NCBI GenBank assembly: GCA_016929525.1
Contig: JAFGIP010000073.1
Span: 32,983-96,982, forward strand
Reading direction: 5' to 3'
From: Bacteroidales bacterium
Lineage (GTDB): Bacteria > Bacteroidota > Bacteroidia > Bacteroidales > UBA10428
DNA: 64,000 nt
A program made the translations under genes and the position numbers. Position 1 is the first letter of the stretch; each line of letters starts with the position of its first letter. The notes below the pieces were generated by a model, which was not told the origin of the DNA, made no database searches, and was given only the letters and a program-made list of their open reading frames with translations. Below, piece by piece: positions 1 through 8,351 of this stretch.

Positions 1-2
1 TT

Positions 3-929
3 TCGAGGTTTTATTCCAATTCTCTGTATATGGCTCCGTCTTTTGCCAGCAGCACGGGGCAAAACAGGTTTGCATTGAGTTATCGTAACCAGTGGCCGGC
101 AATAAAAACAGGATATAAAACATACACAGCTTCATTTGATCATTACTTTGATAAACTGAACAGTGGTGCCGGAGTGTTATTTATGCGTGATGTTGCCGGT
201 TCGGCAAATCTAACTTCAACAAATATCAGCTTACTCTATACTTATGATTTTAGAATTAAAAATACATTACATGTCAGACCCGGACTAAACTTTACTTACA
301 CTGAACGCAGCATAGACTTTGACCGTCTGATATGGGGCGATCAAATGTCGGCCTCGGGGAATGCTCCTTCATCCGGGGAAGTTGTCTCTTATGACAAAGT
401 TGGTGATCTTGATTGTGCAGTTTCCGGATTAATTTATAATGAGAATTTTTGGCTGGGAGCAAGTGCTGATCACTTGTTACACCCAAACCAGTCACTTTAC
501 GAGCAGGAATTTTCAAATGATAATTACGGCCTCGTAGATACTAAAATACAAGTGTTTGGCGGATACAGATTTATTATAAAGGAAAAACTGCTCAGACCAA
601 CACCAACAACACTTCAACTGACATTGCTTTATAAAAACCAGTCGGGATTTAATCAGCTCGATCTTGGATTCTACTGGAACTATGAGCCTTTAATATTGGG
701 AGTATGGTATCGCGGAGTACCTGTAATTGAAAACTCTACGAATGATGCAGTTGTTTTACTTGTCGGACTTAAAACCCTTCGTTATAATATTGGTTATAGT
801 TACGATTTTACAACATCAAAACTTCTAATGTCCAGTGGTGGTTCACATGAAATATCATTTTCATTCACATTCGGTAAACCAAAGAAAAAAAGAAGATCCC
901 GTAAAATGGTACCTTGTCCGGATTTATAA
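3..929 (+). CDS. PorP/SprF-family membrane protein (5' end outside window)
   Basis: The reading frame is open to the left edge, so the first ATG in the window (position 30) is internal and the true start lies upstream. The visible part begins with an FYSNSLYMAPSFASSTG-like stretch followed by RFALSYRNQWPAI, which matches the start of mature PorP/SprF proteins (QFY-NP-Y-NPA-AG, NYRNQWP). Such proteins are outer-membrane components linked to type IX secretion and gliding, and they often bind a periplasmic partner. The rest has alternating beta-strand character, and the C-terminus ends in a basic stretch (KPKKKRRSRKM). The gene product may serve the T9SS substrate encoded at 3181, but PorP-like paralogues are numerous and often belong to other surface proteins. 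Family assignment is firm; the specific role is open. Confidence 0.85.
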   Translation, partial: SRFYSNSLYMAPSFASSTGQNRFALSYRNQWPAIKTGYKTYTASFDHYFDKLNSGAGVLFMRDVAGSANLTSTNISLLYTYDFRIKNTLHVRPGLNFTYTERSIDFDRLIWGDQMSASGNAPSSGEVVSYDKVGDLDCAVSGLIYNENFWLGASADHLLHPNQSLYEQEFSNDNYGLVDTKIQVFGGYRFIIKEKLLRPTPTTLQLTLLYKNQSGFNQLDLGFYWNYEPLILGVWYRGVPVIENSTNDAVVLLVGLKTLRYNIGYSYDFTTSKLLMSSGGSHEISFSFTFGKPKKKRRSRKMVPCPDL

Positions 930-980
930 TCATAGTTTATTTCTTAATAGTATCCAGACTGAATTGAAAGTAGAGGTTTA

Positions 981-1002
981 AATTCTAATACATATTAGAA
1001 TT
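981..1002. repeat. 22-bp AT-rich palindrome in convergent gap
   Basis: AATTCTAATA (981-990) and its exact complement TATTAGAATT (993-1002) are separated by two bases. It lies between two convergent genes. A second inverted repeat follows at 1065-1074 / 1111-1120 (TTAAACCTAT / ATAGGTTTAA). Neither has a clear GC stem with a U-tract, so they may be weak bidirectional terminators or simply AT-rich symmetry. Confidence 0.5.
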
Positions 1003-1120
1003 AATGTAATAATGAATCAGTTAATCATTATTCGAACATCCCATTATTCCAATAATCCTTATTTTTAAACCTATCGCAGGTTATGAATTTTAAAAGGATT
1101 CTTATTATTTATAGGTTTAA

Positions 1121-1828
1121 CTATAACGGCTTTGTTCTTCCCGAGCCTGTTGTTTCGGCGTCGATAACAGGATTGCCTTTATAATAAACATCTCCACTAC
1201 CTACTATATTTGTTTCAAGCTCACCGGAAACATATACCTTTACTGATCCTGAACCGGCAATATTAACCTCCACTTCACTTGCTTCAAGATCTGATGCATC
1301 TACTCCGCCTGAACCTGCTATATTTATTTCCATTTCCTCAACTTTTGATCCTCCAACAGTGATATCACCGGAACCGGCCAAATTTAATTCCACCTCCTCG
1401 GCGCGAAGTTCCGGACATTTAATAATTCCGCTCCCGCTAACATTCATTTCAATTTCTTCAGCATTAAGCGGTGTAGTAAAATATACATCGCCAGATCCCG
1501 CAATGCTGATCGCTCCAAGTTCCACGAATGTCACGTATATTTTTACATCTCCAAGTTTTGTTGTATGGTTTTTTGTATAAATTTTAAGGTTCCCGTCAAC
1601 AACTTTGGTAATGATCTTATCAAGATCATCCTGATTACCTTCAAGTTTAAGACTAACACTACTACCCTGCTTTAGAATCATGTTGCCGGGTAAAAAATAG
1701 CTTATCTCACTGAATTCGCTTATCTCTCTTTCTTCACTCTCGCAGTATGCTGTAACAGATATGAAGCAAAAAGCTATTATACTGGTTAAATTAATAGCAA
1801 TTTTTCTTAAAAAATGGTTTTGGTTCAT
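1121..1828 (-). CDS. DUF2807 (head GIN domain) secreted protein
   Basis: This is a 235-residue protein with an N-terminal signal peptide (hydrophobic stretch about residues 9-28, likely cleavage after TAYC or nearby). The rest is the putative auto-transporter adhesin head GIN domain (DUF2807). The diagnostic feature is a regularly repeated AGSG/SGSG motif (IAGSGDVYF, VSGSGIIK, LAGSGDITV, IAGSGGVD, IAGSGSVKV, IVGSGDVYY), each repeat one rung of a right-handed beta-helix. These proteins are common in Bacteroidota and are thought to be exported to the periplasm or surface; their function is unknown. The gene is monocistronic and converges with the PorP-like gene. Confidence 0.85.
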   Translation of the reverse strand: MNQNHFLRKIAINLTSIIAFCFISVTAYCESEEREISEFSEISYFLPGNMILKQGSSVSLKLEGNQDDLDKIITKVVDGNLKIYTKNHTTKLGDVKIYVTFVELGAISIAGSGDVYFTTPLNAEEIEMNVSGSGIIKCPELRAEEVELNLAGSGDITVGGSKVEEMEINIAGSGGVDASDLEASEVEVNIAGSGSVKVYVSGELETNIVGSGDVYYKGNPVIDAETTGSGRTKPL

Positions 1829-1905
1829 TTTAATAAAGTTTTAATTAAACATCTACAAGTAATGACGAATAAAATAATAAAGAGCTGCATTGGGAATATA
1901 AATAA

Positions 1906-2937
1906 TCACGATACTTTTGAAGGTTCTCTCAGACTTGAACCCCTGACGACCAATTCTGTTTTAATCTGATGAACCCTCGCTTCAATAATTTCATCTTTTA
2001 AAATTCTGTCCAATAACAAAGTTATGGCTTGTTTACCCATTTCATAACCCTTTTGTTCTATTGATGTAAGAGGAGGATCGGTCATTGATGAGTACAGACT
2101 ATTGCTAAAACCAACAATAGCAATATCTTCCGGAATGTCATACCCTGAACTTTTTATTATAGACATGGCTGTAATGGCCGTAAGATCATTAACTGCAAAA
2201 ATTCCATCAATCTTCTTTTGTAACGACAATAAATACGGAATACACTTTCTGGCATGCATATCAGTATCGCAGCGTAAAATAATTTCTTCATCAATTTCAA
2301 TCTGGTTATCACGAAGTGCCTGCAAATATCCATTTTTTCTGTTTCGCCCGATAAGCAGTTCCTGACTTGTTGCCAGGTGAGCTATTCGCTTGCAACCCAT
2401 CTTTATAAGATGCTCAACTGCTTTATATGATCCTGTATAATCATCGACAATTACCCGGTCACAATTTGGCAGATTTAAAACCCTGTCGTAAAACACAATA
2501 GGTATATTACTATTCTTTAGCTCATAAAAATGGTCATAATTAGTTGTTGTCTTTGAAACCGATGCCAATATCCCGTCAACTCTCTTCGACATTAATGTAT
2601 GAATGATATTCTTTTCTTTATCATAATCTTCATTCGACTGGCAAATAATTACAGTGTAACCCGATTCATATGCTATTTCTTCAATCCCGCTAATCACATT
2701 ACTGAAAAAATAGTGTACAATCTGAGGAATTATCACACCAATGGTTTTGCTCTGTTTACTTCTTAAACTTAAAGCAAGCGCATTGGGCTCATAATTTAAT
2801 CTTTCAGCAAGTTCTTTTACCGCTTTCCTGGTTTTAGGACTAATATCAGGATGATCCTTCAATGCCCGAGAAACAGTTGAAGGGGAAATACCCAGAGCTT
2901 TCGCAATATCTTTTATAGTAACCTGCGAGCTTTTCAT
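1906..2937 (-). CDS. LacI-family transcriptional regulator of the alpha-glucan locus
   Basis: This 343-residue protein has a typical LacI helix-turn-helix at residues 6-27 (TIKDIAKALGISPSTVSRAL) and the hinge region (LNYEPNALALSLRS), followed by a periplasmic-binding-protein-like sensor domain with the usual IGVIIPQI and VDGILA segments. Length and order match the family. It is divergent from the T9SS amylase at 3181. A perfect LacI-type palindrome (3022-3033) lies between them, with a second copy upstream of the GH65-Sus operon (21522-21533), so the likely role is control of this locus in response to an alpha-glucan-derived sugar, plus autoregulation. Whether it represses or activates cannot be read from the sequence; ligand and regulon are inferred from context. 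Confidence 0.9.
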   Translation of the reverse strand: MKSSQVTIKDIAKALGISPSTVSRALKDHPDISPKTRKAVKELAERLNYEPNALALSLRSKQSKTIGVIIPQIVHYFFSNVISGIEEIAYESGYTVIICQSNEDYDKEKNIIHTLMSKRVDGILASVSKTTTNYDHFYELKNSNIPIVFYDRVLNLPNCDRVIVDDYTGSYKAVEHLIKMGCKRIAHLATSQELLIGRNRKNGYLQALRDNQIEIDEEIILRCDTDMHARKCIPYLLSLQKKIDGIFAVNDLTAITAMSIIKSSGYDIPEDIAIVGFSNSLYSSMTDPPLTSIEQKGYEMGKQAITLLLDRILKDEIIEARVHQIKTELVVRGSSLREPSKVS

Positions 2938-3021
2938 AACACTTTTATAACCTGATATTCCTTCATTTTGCAGACTAATTTAATACTAAAAACAATCTCT
3001 GCAAACCTTAAACACTATATT

Positions 3022-3033
3022 GCAAACGTTTGC
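3022..3033. promoter_or_regulatory. LacI-type operator (perfect palindrome)
   Basis: GCAAACGTTTGC is a perfect 12-bp palindrome with the central CG typical of LacI/CcpA/PurR operators. It lies in the 243-bp gap between the divergent LacI gene and the T9SS amylase. The 16-base context TTGCAAACGTTTGCGG is identical at 21520-21535. A half-site (GCAAAC, 3001-3006) lies next to it. Confidence 0.85.
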
Positions 3034-3077
3034 GGTATCGTTTGTGATAATATTTATATTGGAATATTGCATAACCT

Positions 3078-3108
3078 TTTGATCTGCTGAATGTAGTAAT
3101 TAACTTTA
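3078..3108 (+). promoter_or_regulatory. Candidate promoter of T9SS amylase
   Basis: A TTTG -33 element (3078-3081) is followed after 19 bp by TAACTTTA (3101-3108), a 7/8 match to the Bacteroidota -7 consensus TAnnTTTG. This would start transcription near 3115, about 65 bp before the ATG. The operator at 3022-3033 would then lie upstream of the promoter, near -85. Confidence 0.5.
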
Positions 3109-3180
3109 TAGATTACAGTTATTCTACTTTAATTGTAATAACGAACGAACTAAGAACTACTATTAACAAATTACTTAATT

Positions 3181-5991
3181 ATGAAAATTGTAGGATATAT
3201 TACAACAGGAATAATTATATCTCTGGCTCAGTTTTTTAATGTTAATGCCCAAATCATTGAAGCTGACCCTGAATATCCAACTCAGGAGGAACCGGCGGAT
3301 ATAACATTTCATGTAAATCGATGCGGTTGTAACCTTGAAGGTTATACGGGAGACATTTATGCTCATACGGGTGTAACTACACCATCGGGACACTGGCAAT
3401 ATGTATTAACCGACTGGAATACAAACCTTGAAAAAGCCAAACTGGAAAAAATTGACGATACCACTTATGTTTTGCACATCACACCAGACATTGAAACATA
3501 CTACGAAGTTGCCGGCGGAACAGAAATTTTGGGTCTTGACTTTGTGTTCAGAAATACAAACGGATCACAGCAAACAGCCGATCTTACTTACCCTGTATTT
3601 GAAGAAGGACTCACTGTTATTTTAAATTACCCGAATGGAAATATTGTAGTCGAAAATGAGGATACAATTAATGTTCAGGCTGAAGTAGCTGTTATCGGAT
3701 CTGCCAACCCGGATAGTGTTACTCTTTATGTTGACGACGCTGTAGTATGGGTATCATACACAGATACCCTGATGCACAATATCATTGTCGACAATACCGG
3801 AAAACACTGGATAAAAGTCACTGCAGAAAATGATACTTACAGCTCTTCCGATTCGGTATTCTATTTTGTGAGAAACGAAATACTGACTGCCGACCTTCCT
3901 GAAGGAGTCAGGGACGGCATAAATTATATCGACACTTCAACCGTAACCCTGGTACTGCATGCTCCTTATAAAGACAATGTGTTAGTAATTGGCGATTTTA
4001 ACAACTGGGAACTGGATAATAACTATCTCATGAATCGTACGGCGGATGAAGAAAGATACTGGCTTACCATTCAAGACCTTACAAAAGGTGAAGAATATGC
4101 ATTCCAGTATTTAATCGACGGTAACCTTCGAATTGCCGAACCCTATACCGAAAAAGTCCTTGATCCAAATAATGATCCCGGAATTCCTGAATCAACATAT
4201 CCCGATCTGAAGGAATACCCTTACGGAAAAACTACCGGACTGGTTAGTGTGTTTAAAACTAATGATGCCAACTATGAATGGACTATCACAGATTTTGATC
4301 CACCTGCCATAACTGATCTGGTGATTTACGAACTGCATATACAAAATTTTACCACCGAGGGTAATTTCCAGGGGCTTACCGATACAATTGACTATCTGGA
4401 AAGCCTCGGTATTAACGCCATTGAACTTATGCCGGTAAATGAATTTGAAGGGAATCAGAGCTGGGGATATAATCCGTCGTTCTACTTTGCAATCGATAAA
4501 ATGTATGGCCATAAAAATGATTTTAAAGAGTTTGTAGATGCTGCCCATGCCCGCGGTATAGCAGTAATTATCGATCTTGTGTTTAACCACTCTTATGGTC
4601 AGAGCCCGTTGGTGCAAATGTACTGGAACAATGAACTAGGAAGACCTGCAGCCAATAATCCCTGGTACAATGAAACACATAACTTCGAGAATACTTCAGC
4701 ACACTGGGGATATGATTTTAACCACGAAAGCACGGCCACACAGAATTTCGTGGACAGTGTCAACAGTTATTGGATGTCGGAATTTCATATCGACGGATTC
4801 AGATTCGATTTCACGAAGGGTTTTTCGAATACGCAGTGGATTGGACAAGACAATTGGGCAAGTGCCTACGATGCCGACCGTATTGCCATTCTAAAACGTA
4901 TGGCCGACGAAGTTTGGGAAAGAAATTCTGATGCCATTGTCATTTTCGAACACCTGGCGGAAAATTCCGAAGAAACGGAACTGTCTAATTACGGAATACT
5001 TCTGTGGGGTAATATGAACTACGACTACAACGAAGCAACAATGGGTTATAGCTCCAACCTGAACGGAATTTCTTATCAGAACCGTGGCTGGGATGATCCT
5101 CACCTGGTAGGATATATGGAAAGTCACGATGAAGAAAGATTGATGTATAAAAACCTCACCTATGGGAATTCCAATGAAACCTACGACGTGACGAATTTGC
5201 AAACTGCCCTGCAAAGAGTGGAGGCAGCCGCTACATTCTTTTTCACCGTACCCGGACCGAAAATGCTTTTCCAGTGGGGTGAACTTGGCTATGACTACAG
5301 CATCAACCGCTGTATTGATGGTACAATTGATAATGGTTGCCGGTTGAGTCCAAAACCCCTGGGTTGGAATTATTATGAGGTTTCAGGTCGATATCGGCTA
5401 TACAGAATTTTTTCCGAACTTATTAAATTGCGAACACAAAGCAATCTTTTCGAGACCGACGATTTCAGCCTGAATGTCACAGCCATGAGGAAAAGCATTC
5501 ATCTTAATTCTGCTGAAATGAATGCGACAATTATTGGCAATTTCGGAATTTCTTCCGGCGATATAACACCATCGTTTCAGCACACCGGAACCTGGTACGA
5601 ATACTTTACGGGAGATAGTATTGAAGTAACAGATGTCGATGAAATCATAAATCTTGATCCGGGTGAATACAGGTTATATATTGATGTTCAGCTTGAAATC
5701 CCGGATATTCCGTCTTCAATTAATACCATGCAGCCAGATGAAAGTGACTTTATAATATATCCAAACCCGAGCAATGGTGAAATCAGTCTGTATATAAATC
5801 AGCCCGGTACTTTTGACATAGAACTTTTTAACCTTACAGGAAGCCTGGTATACAGAGATAAATTTATTTCTGAAGGTAACAAAACAATTGTAGTAAATCT
5901 TAATAATGAAACACCTGTTCAACCAGGTTTGTATTTATATAAAATCTATAACCAGGAGGTTACTTTGCAAGGTAAAATAATCATACAATAA
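3181..5991 (+). CDS. Secreted GH13 alpha-amylase with T9SS C-terminal sorting domain
   Basis: This is a 936-residue modular enzyme expected to hydrolyse alpha-1,4-glucan outside the cell. A signal peptide (about 1-24) is followed by beta-rich N-terminal domains, a CBM48-like E-set domain (about 250-335, with VIGDFNNWELDNNY) and the GH13 barrel. Catalytic regions are visible: DLVFNH (D465-H470), GFRFDFTKG with nucleophile D543, IVIFEHL with acid/base E590, and ESHDEE with D650. The last 80 residues (from about 857, IIYPNPSNGE to the final KIIIQ) form a type A Por/T9SS sorting domain, so the enzyme crosses the outer membrane by T9SS and not as a Sus lipoprotein. A hairpin terminator follows. 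It is controlled by a divergent promoter next to the LacI operator. Family is certain; exact specificity (alpha-amylase versus pullulanase-like) is not. Confidence 0.92.
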   Translation: MKIVGYITTGIIISLAQFFNVNAQIIEADPEYPTQEEPADITFHVNRCGCNLEGYTGDIYAHTGVTTPSGHWQYVLTDWNTNLEKAKLEKIDDTTYVLHITPDIETYYEVAGGTEILGLDFVFRNTNGSQQTADLTYPVFEEGLTVILNYPNGNIVVENEDTINVQAEVAVIGSANPDSVTLYVDDAVVWVSYTDTLMHNIIVDNTGKHWIKVTAENDTYSSSDSVFYFVRNEILTADLPEGVRDGINYIDTSTVTLVLHAPYKDNVLVIGDFNNWELDNNYLMNRTADEERYWLTIQDLTKGEEYAFQYLIDGNLRIAEPYTEKVLDPNNDPGIPESTYPDLKEYPYGKTTGLVSVFKTNDANYEWTITDFDPPAITDLVIYELHIQNFTTEGNFQGLTDTIDYLESLGINAIELMPVNEFEGNQSWGYNPSFYFAIDKMYGHKNDFKEFVDAAHARGIAVIIDLVFNHSYGQSPLVQMYWNNELGRPAANNPWYNETHNFENTSAHWGYDFNHESTATQNFVDSVNSYWMSEFHIDGFRFDFTKGFSNTQWIGQDNWASAYDADRIAILKRMADEVWERNSDAIVIFEHLAENSEETELSNYGILLWGNMNYDYNEATMGYSSNLNGISYQNRGWDDPHLVGYMESHDEERLMYKNLTYGNSNETYDVTNLQTALQRVEAAATFFFTVPGPKMLFQWGELGYDYSINRCIDGTIDNGCRLSPKPLGWNYYEVSGRYRLYRIFSELIKLRTQSNLFETDDFSLNVTAMRKSIHLNSAEMNATIIGNFGISSGDITPSFQHTGTWYEYFTGDSIEVTDVDEIINLDPGEYRLYIDVQLEIPDIPSSINTMQPDESDFIIYPNPSNGEISLYINQPGTFDIELFNLTGSLVYRDKFISEGNKTIVVNLNNETPVQPGLYLYKIYNQEVTLQGKIIIQ

Positions 5992-6027
5992 TACAGGAAC
6001 CAATTTGAAGATTAGGTTGTTTAAAAG

Positions 6028-6060
6028 TGGGTGGTTTTGAATTTTTACCACCCATTTTTT
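6028..6060 (+). terminator. Rho-independent terminator after T9SS amylase
   Basis: TGGGTGGT (6028-6035) pairs perfectly with ACCACCCA (6047-6054) and is followed by six T. It sits 37 bp past the amylase stop and borders the convergent AhpD-like gene, which it may also help to terminate. Confidence 0.85.
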
Positions 6061-6415
6061 ATTTTTCTGATTCATAATATTCAAGAACATTCATTGCAAA
6101 CCTTGCAGAAGCAGTCCCGGGACCACCGCTCATTTCTATTCCAACTTCAATTGATTCAATAATTTCCGTGGTAGTTGCCCCATCATCCAATGCCTGTTTA
6201 ATATGCCATTCCATGCATGATTCACAATTAATTACTATCGATATCCCAATTGCAATAAGCTCTTTTTGTTTCTTACTCAAAGCACCATCGATATATGTAT
6301 TCCGCTCCATATCGGTGAAAGCCTTATAGACTTTTGAGTTTTTCAGATAAAACGAATGGGCTTTTTTTCGCTTTGAGACAATTGCTTTAATTCTTTCTTT
6401 ATCTTGATTTTCCAT
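6059..6415 (-). CDS. Carboxymuconolactone decarboxylase / AhpD-like protein
   Basis: This 118-residue all-helical protein has the AhpD-like core: LSKKQKELIAIGISIVINCESCMEWHIKQALDDGAT. The CxxC followed by xxxH (CESCMEWH) is the redox/proton-relay motif of AhpD-type peroxidase partners. Length fits the small carboxymuconolactone decarboxylase family. The reaction is not known for this member; a disulfide-linked antioxidant role is the usual suggestion. It stands alone between the T9SS amylase and the orphan susD and probably has nothing to do with glucan use. A 13-bp palindrome (TTTCGA-T-TCGAAA, 6457-6469) upstream could be an operator. Confidence 0.85.
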   Translation of the reverse strand: MENQDKERIKAIVSKRKKAHSFYLKNSKVYKAFTDMERNTYIDGALSKKQKELIAIGISIVINCESCMEWHIKQALDDGATTTEIIESIEVGIEMSGGPGTASARFAMNVLEYYESEK

Positions 6416-6456
6416 ATTATTAATATTATTTGGGGTTTGACGATATTAAATACGAA

Positions 6457-6469
6457 TTTCGATTCGAAA
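6457..6469. promoter_or_regulatory. 13-bp palindrome upstream of AhpD-like gene
   Basis: TTTCGA and TCGAAA flank a single T, forming an exact inverted repeat 42 bp upstream of the AhpD-like start codon. It is in the right place for a repressor site, but no regulator is linked to it. Confidence 0.35.
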
Positions 6470-6563
6470 ATAATACATTAGCTAACAATACTATTTGTCC
6501 AATTTAATCTTAACCGGTAATAAGAAAATTAAGTCCACATCCTGGTCTGTAAGGATCAGTCAG

Positions 6564-6599
6564 AAAATAAAAGGCCGGCATTTTACAGATACCGACCTT
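6564..6599 (-). terminator. Terminator after orphan susD
   Basis: On the minus strand AAGGTCGG pairs with CCGGCCTT (one G-U) around a 13-nt loop, followed by TTTATTTT. It lies 60 bp beyond the susD stop codon and closes the locus. Confidence 0.8.
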
Positions 6600-6659
6600 A
6601 AAATTGTATCACTATTAATATATGGATTTGATATTAAATTAGTAGTCCTTTATAAAACA

Positions 6660-8204
6660 TTAATATCCGGGGTTTTGTTCCAGTTCCGGGTGTTCAATTA
6701 ATTCTGATACAGGAATGGGAAGTATTTCATTTACTCCTTCGGTAAATCCTTCTTCAGCAAATATCTCATCGGCATCTCCCCAACGCACAAGATCAAAAAA
6801 TCTGTGCCCTTCTAACGCGAGTTCTAGCCTTCGTTCTGTTTTAATGGCGGTAAATAATGCAGCTCCGGTGGCAGAAACCGGATCCAGATCCACTCTTCCC
6901 CTCACTTCATTCAGATAAGTTTGTGCCAAAGGATCGTTACCGATTTTAAGATTTGCCTCAGCTGCCATTAACAGAACATCAGAATAGCGAATTATTCTGT
7001 CATTTGTCCCATAATGGTAAGTGTCACTTGGAGATGACTCCTGTTCGGTAATTTTGGTAGTGGTTTTATTGTTGAAGTTCGTTGGGTATCCTAATATTTC
7101 ATCATTTTCAAAATTGTAAGTCCCTCCTGATTCGAGCACTTCATCCAAAGTAATAACAGTTGCTGATCGTCTTACTGCATCATCCTCATTCATAAACATA
7201 TCTGTTAATTCTTCCTTAACTCTTTGGAAACCCCATCCTTCATCATATACAGAATTTCCATATAACATTTTAGGACCATTAAACTGACAATCTATATTTC
7301 CGGTACTGGCAGGAGTCCAGTCCTGAGAAGTTGATTCATTAGCATAATAACTAATCTCAAAGACCGATTCCTCTTCAAATTCCCCGGTCTTAATAAAGTT
7401 ATCACCAAAGTCATCCATCAAGGCATATTCACCTGAGTTTATAACCTCATCAAACTGTGCCAGCGCATCCGTGTAATATGAACTCCCAAGATTAAAATAA
7501 TCCGAAGCCATATATAAATAAAGTTTTCCTAAAAGTGCCTGGGCAGCACCTTTTGAAGGTCTAAACAGATCTTCCGGAGAAAGAGAAGATTTTAAAGGCA
7601 GCAATTCAGCTGCCTGTAAAAGATCCGCAACAATCAAATCACATTTGCCCGCCAGATCTAATCCGGTATTTATATATGAATGATCTGGCAGATACTGGTT
7701 GACTACCGGAATATTTTTAAACAGCTTTAATAACTCAAAGTGAAAGTAAGCTCTGAAAAATAACGCTTCACCCCTCATCTGTTCATTCCCAGCAATATCA
7801 TGTACAGATGTATTGAAAAGTATTTTATTCGTATGATATATCCCTAAATAATACTTCATCCACAACGAATAACAAACTTCATTACCGGCATCGGCATCAA
7901 ATTGCTGGAGTTCAAGAAACTTATACTGGTCACCGTCGGAATCACCCCCTTTAATAGCATCGCCTGACATTAAATTCGCAGCAAGTAACGGAGAGCACCA
8001 GCCATCGTATATTTTTGTAAGCAGATAAATATATACCGAATCCAGATCAGCAAGGGCATCTTCAAGAGTGCCTTCAAAATAAACCGTGGTATCATCATTA
8101 TCATTAACGTCGTCTACAGGATCATCTTTCTTGCAGGACGAAACTAATAATATGGATAAAACTGTAAGAATTACTGTTAATTGCCTGATTAATGTTGTTC
8201 TCAT
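6660..8204 (-). CDS. Orphan SusD/RagB-family lipoprotein
   Basis: This 514-residue protein has a lipoprotein signal with lipobox Cys24 followed by KKDD, a basic/acidic stretch like the surface lipoprotein export signal. SusD features are clear: FFRAYFHFELLKLFKNIPVV, the TPR-like helices (AAQALLGKLYLYMA), ERRLELALEGHRFFDLVRWG, and the terminal ILPIPVSELIEHPELEQNPGY. SusD proteins bind glycans at the surface and form a lid over a SusC transporter. No SusC gene adjoins this one; the only SusC in the window is 7.5 kb upstream with its own SusD. A strong terminator separates it from the preceding amylase, so it probably has its own promoter, although I could not find a convincing one. It may be an extra glycan-binding subunit that replaces the missing SusE/F. 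Confidence 0.88.
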   Translation of the reverse strand: MRTTLIRQLTVILTVLSILLVSSCKKDDPVDDVNDNDDTTVYFEGTLEDALADLDSVYIYLLTKIYDGWCSPLLAANLMSGDAIKGGDSDGDQYKFLELQQFDADAGNEVCYSLWMKYYLGIYHTNKILFNTSVHDIAGNEQMRGEALFFRAYFHFELLKLFKNIPVVNQYLPDHSYINTGLDLAGKCDLIVADLLQAAELLPLKSSLSPEDLFRPSKGAAQALLGKLYLYMASDYFNLGSSYYTDALAQFDEVINSGEYALMDDFGDNFIKTGEFEEESVFEISYYANESTSQDWTPASTGNIDCQFNGPKMLYGNSVYDEGWGFQRVKEELTDMFMNEDDAVRRSATVITLDEVLESGGTYNFENDEILGYPTNFNNKTTTKITEQESSPSDTYHYGTNDRIIRYSDVLLMAAEANLKIGNDPLAQTYLNEVRGRVDLDPVSATGAALFTAIKTERRLELALEGHRFFDLVRWGDADEIFAEEGFTEGVNEILPIPVSELIEHPELEQNPGY

Positions 8205-8297
8205 AATTTTAATCGTTTTAAAATTAATAAATTTGCTAAAGATATAAATTAAACAATGTCATTATAAGATCGATATTAACATGCTAAAGACTTTCAT

Positions 8298-8326
8298 AAA
8301 AAAACCGGACCTTAAACAAGACCCGG
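8298..8326 (-). terminator. Strong terminator between lipoprotein amylase and orphan susD
   Basis: On the minus strand CCGGGTCTT pairs with AAGGTCCGG (9 bp including two wobble pairs) around a GTTT tetraloop, followed directly by seven T. It lies 26 bp past the stop of the 460-residue amylase and ends the main Sus operon or attenuates readthrough into the orphan susD. Confidence 0.85.
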
Positions 8327-8351
8327 CATCAAATGGATTTAACGTCTCAAC

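Noticed and set aside
1185..1535. Regular repeat pattern that might be taken for a tandem DNA repeat
   Set aside because: It is the codon-level trace of the beta-helix repeats (AGSG) in the DUF2807 protein; spacing is uneven and DNA identity is low, so not CRISPR or satellite.
1359..1580. Plus-strand frame inside the DUF2807 gene
   Set aside because: Antisense shadow of the repeated AGSG coding pattern.
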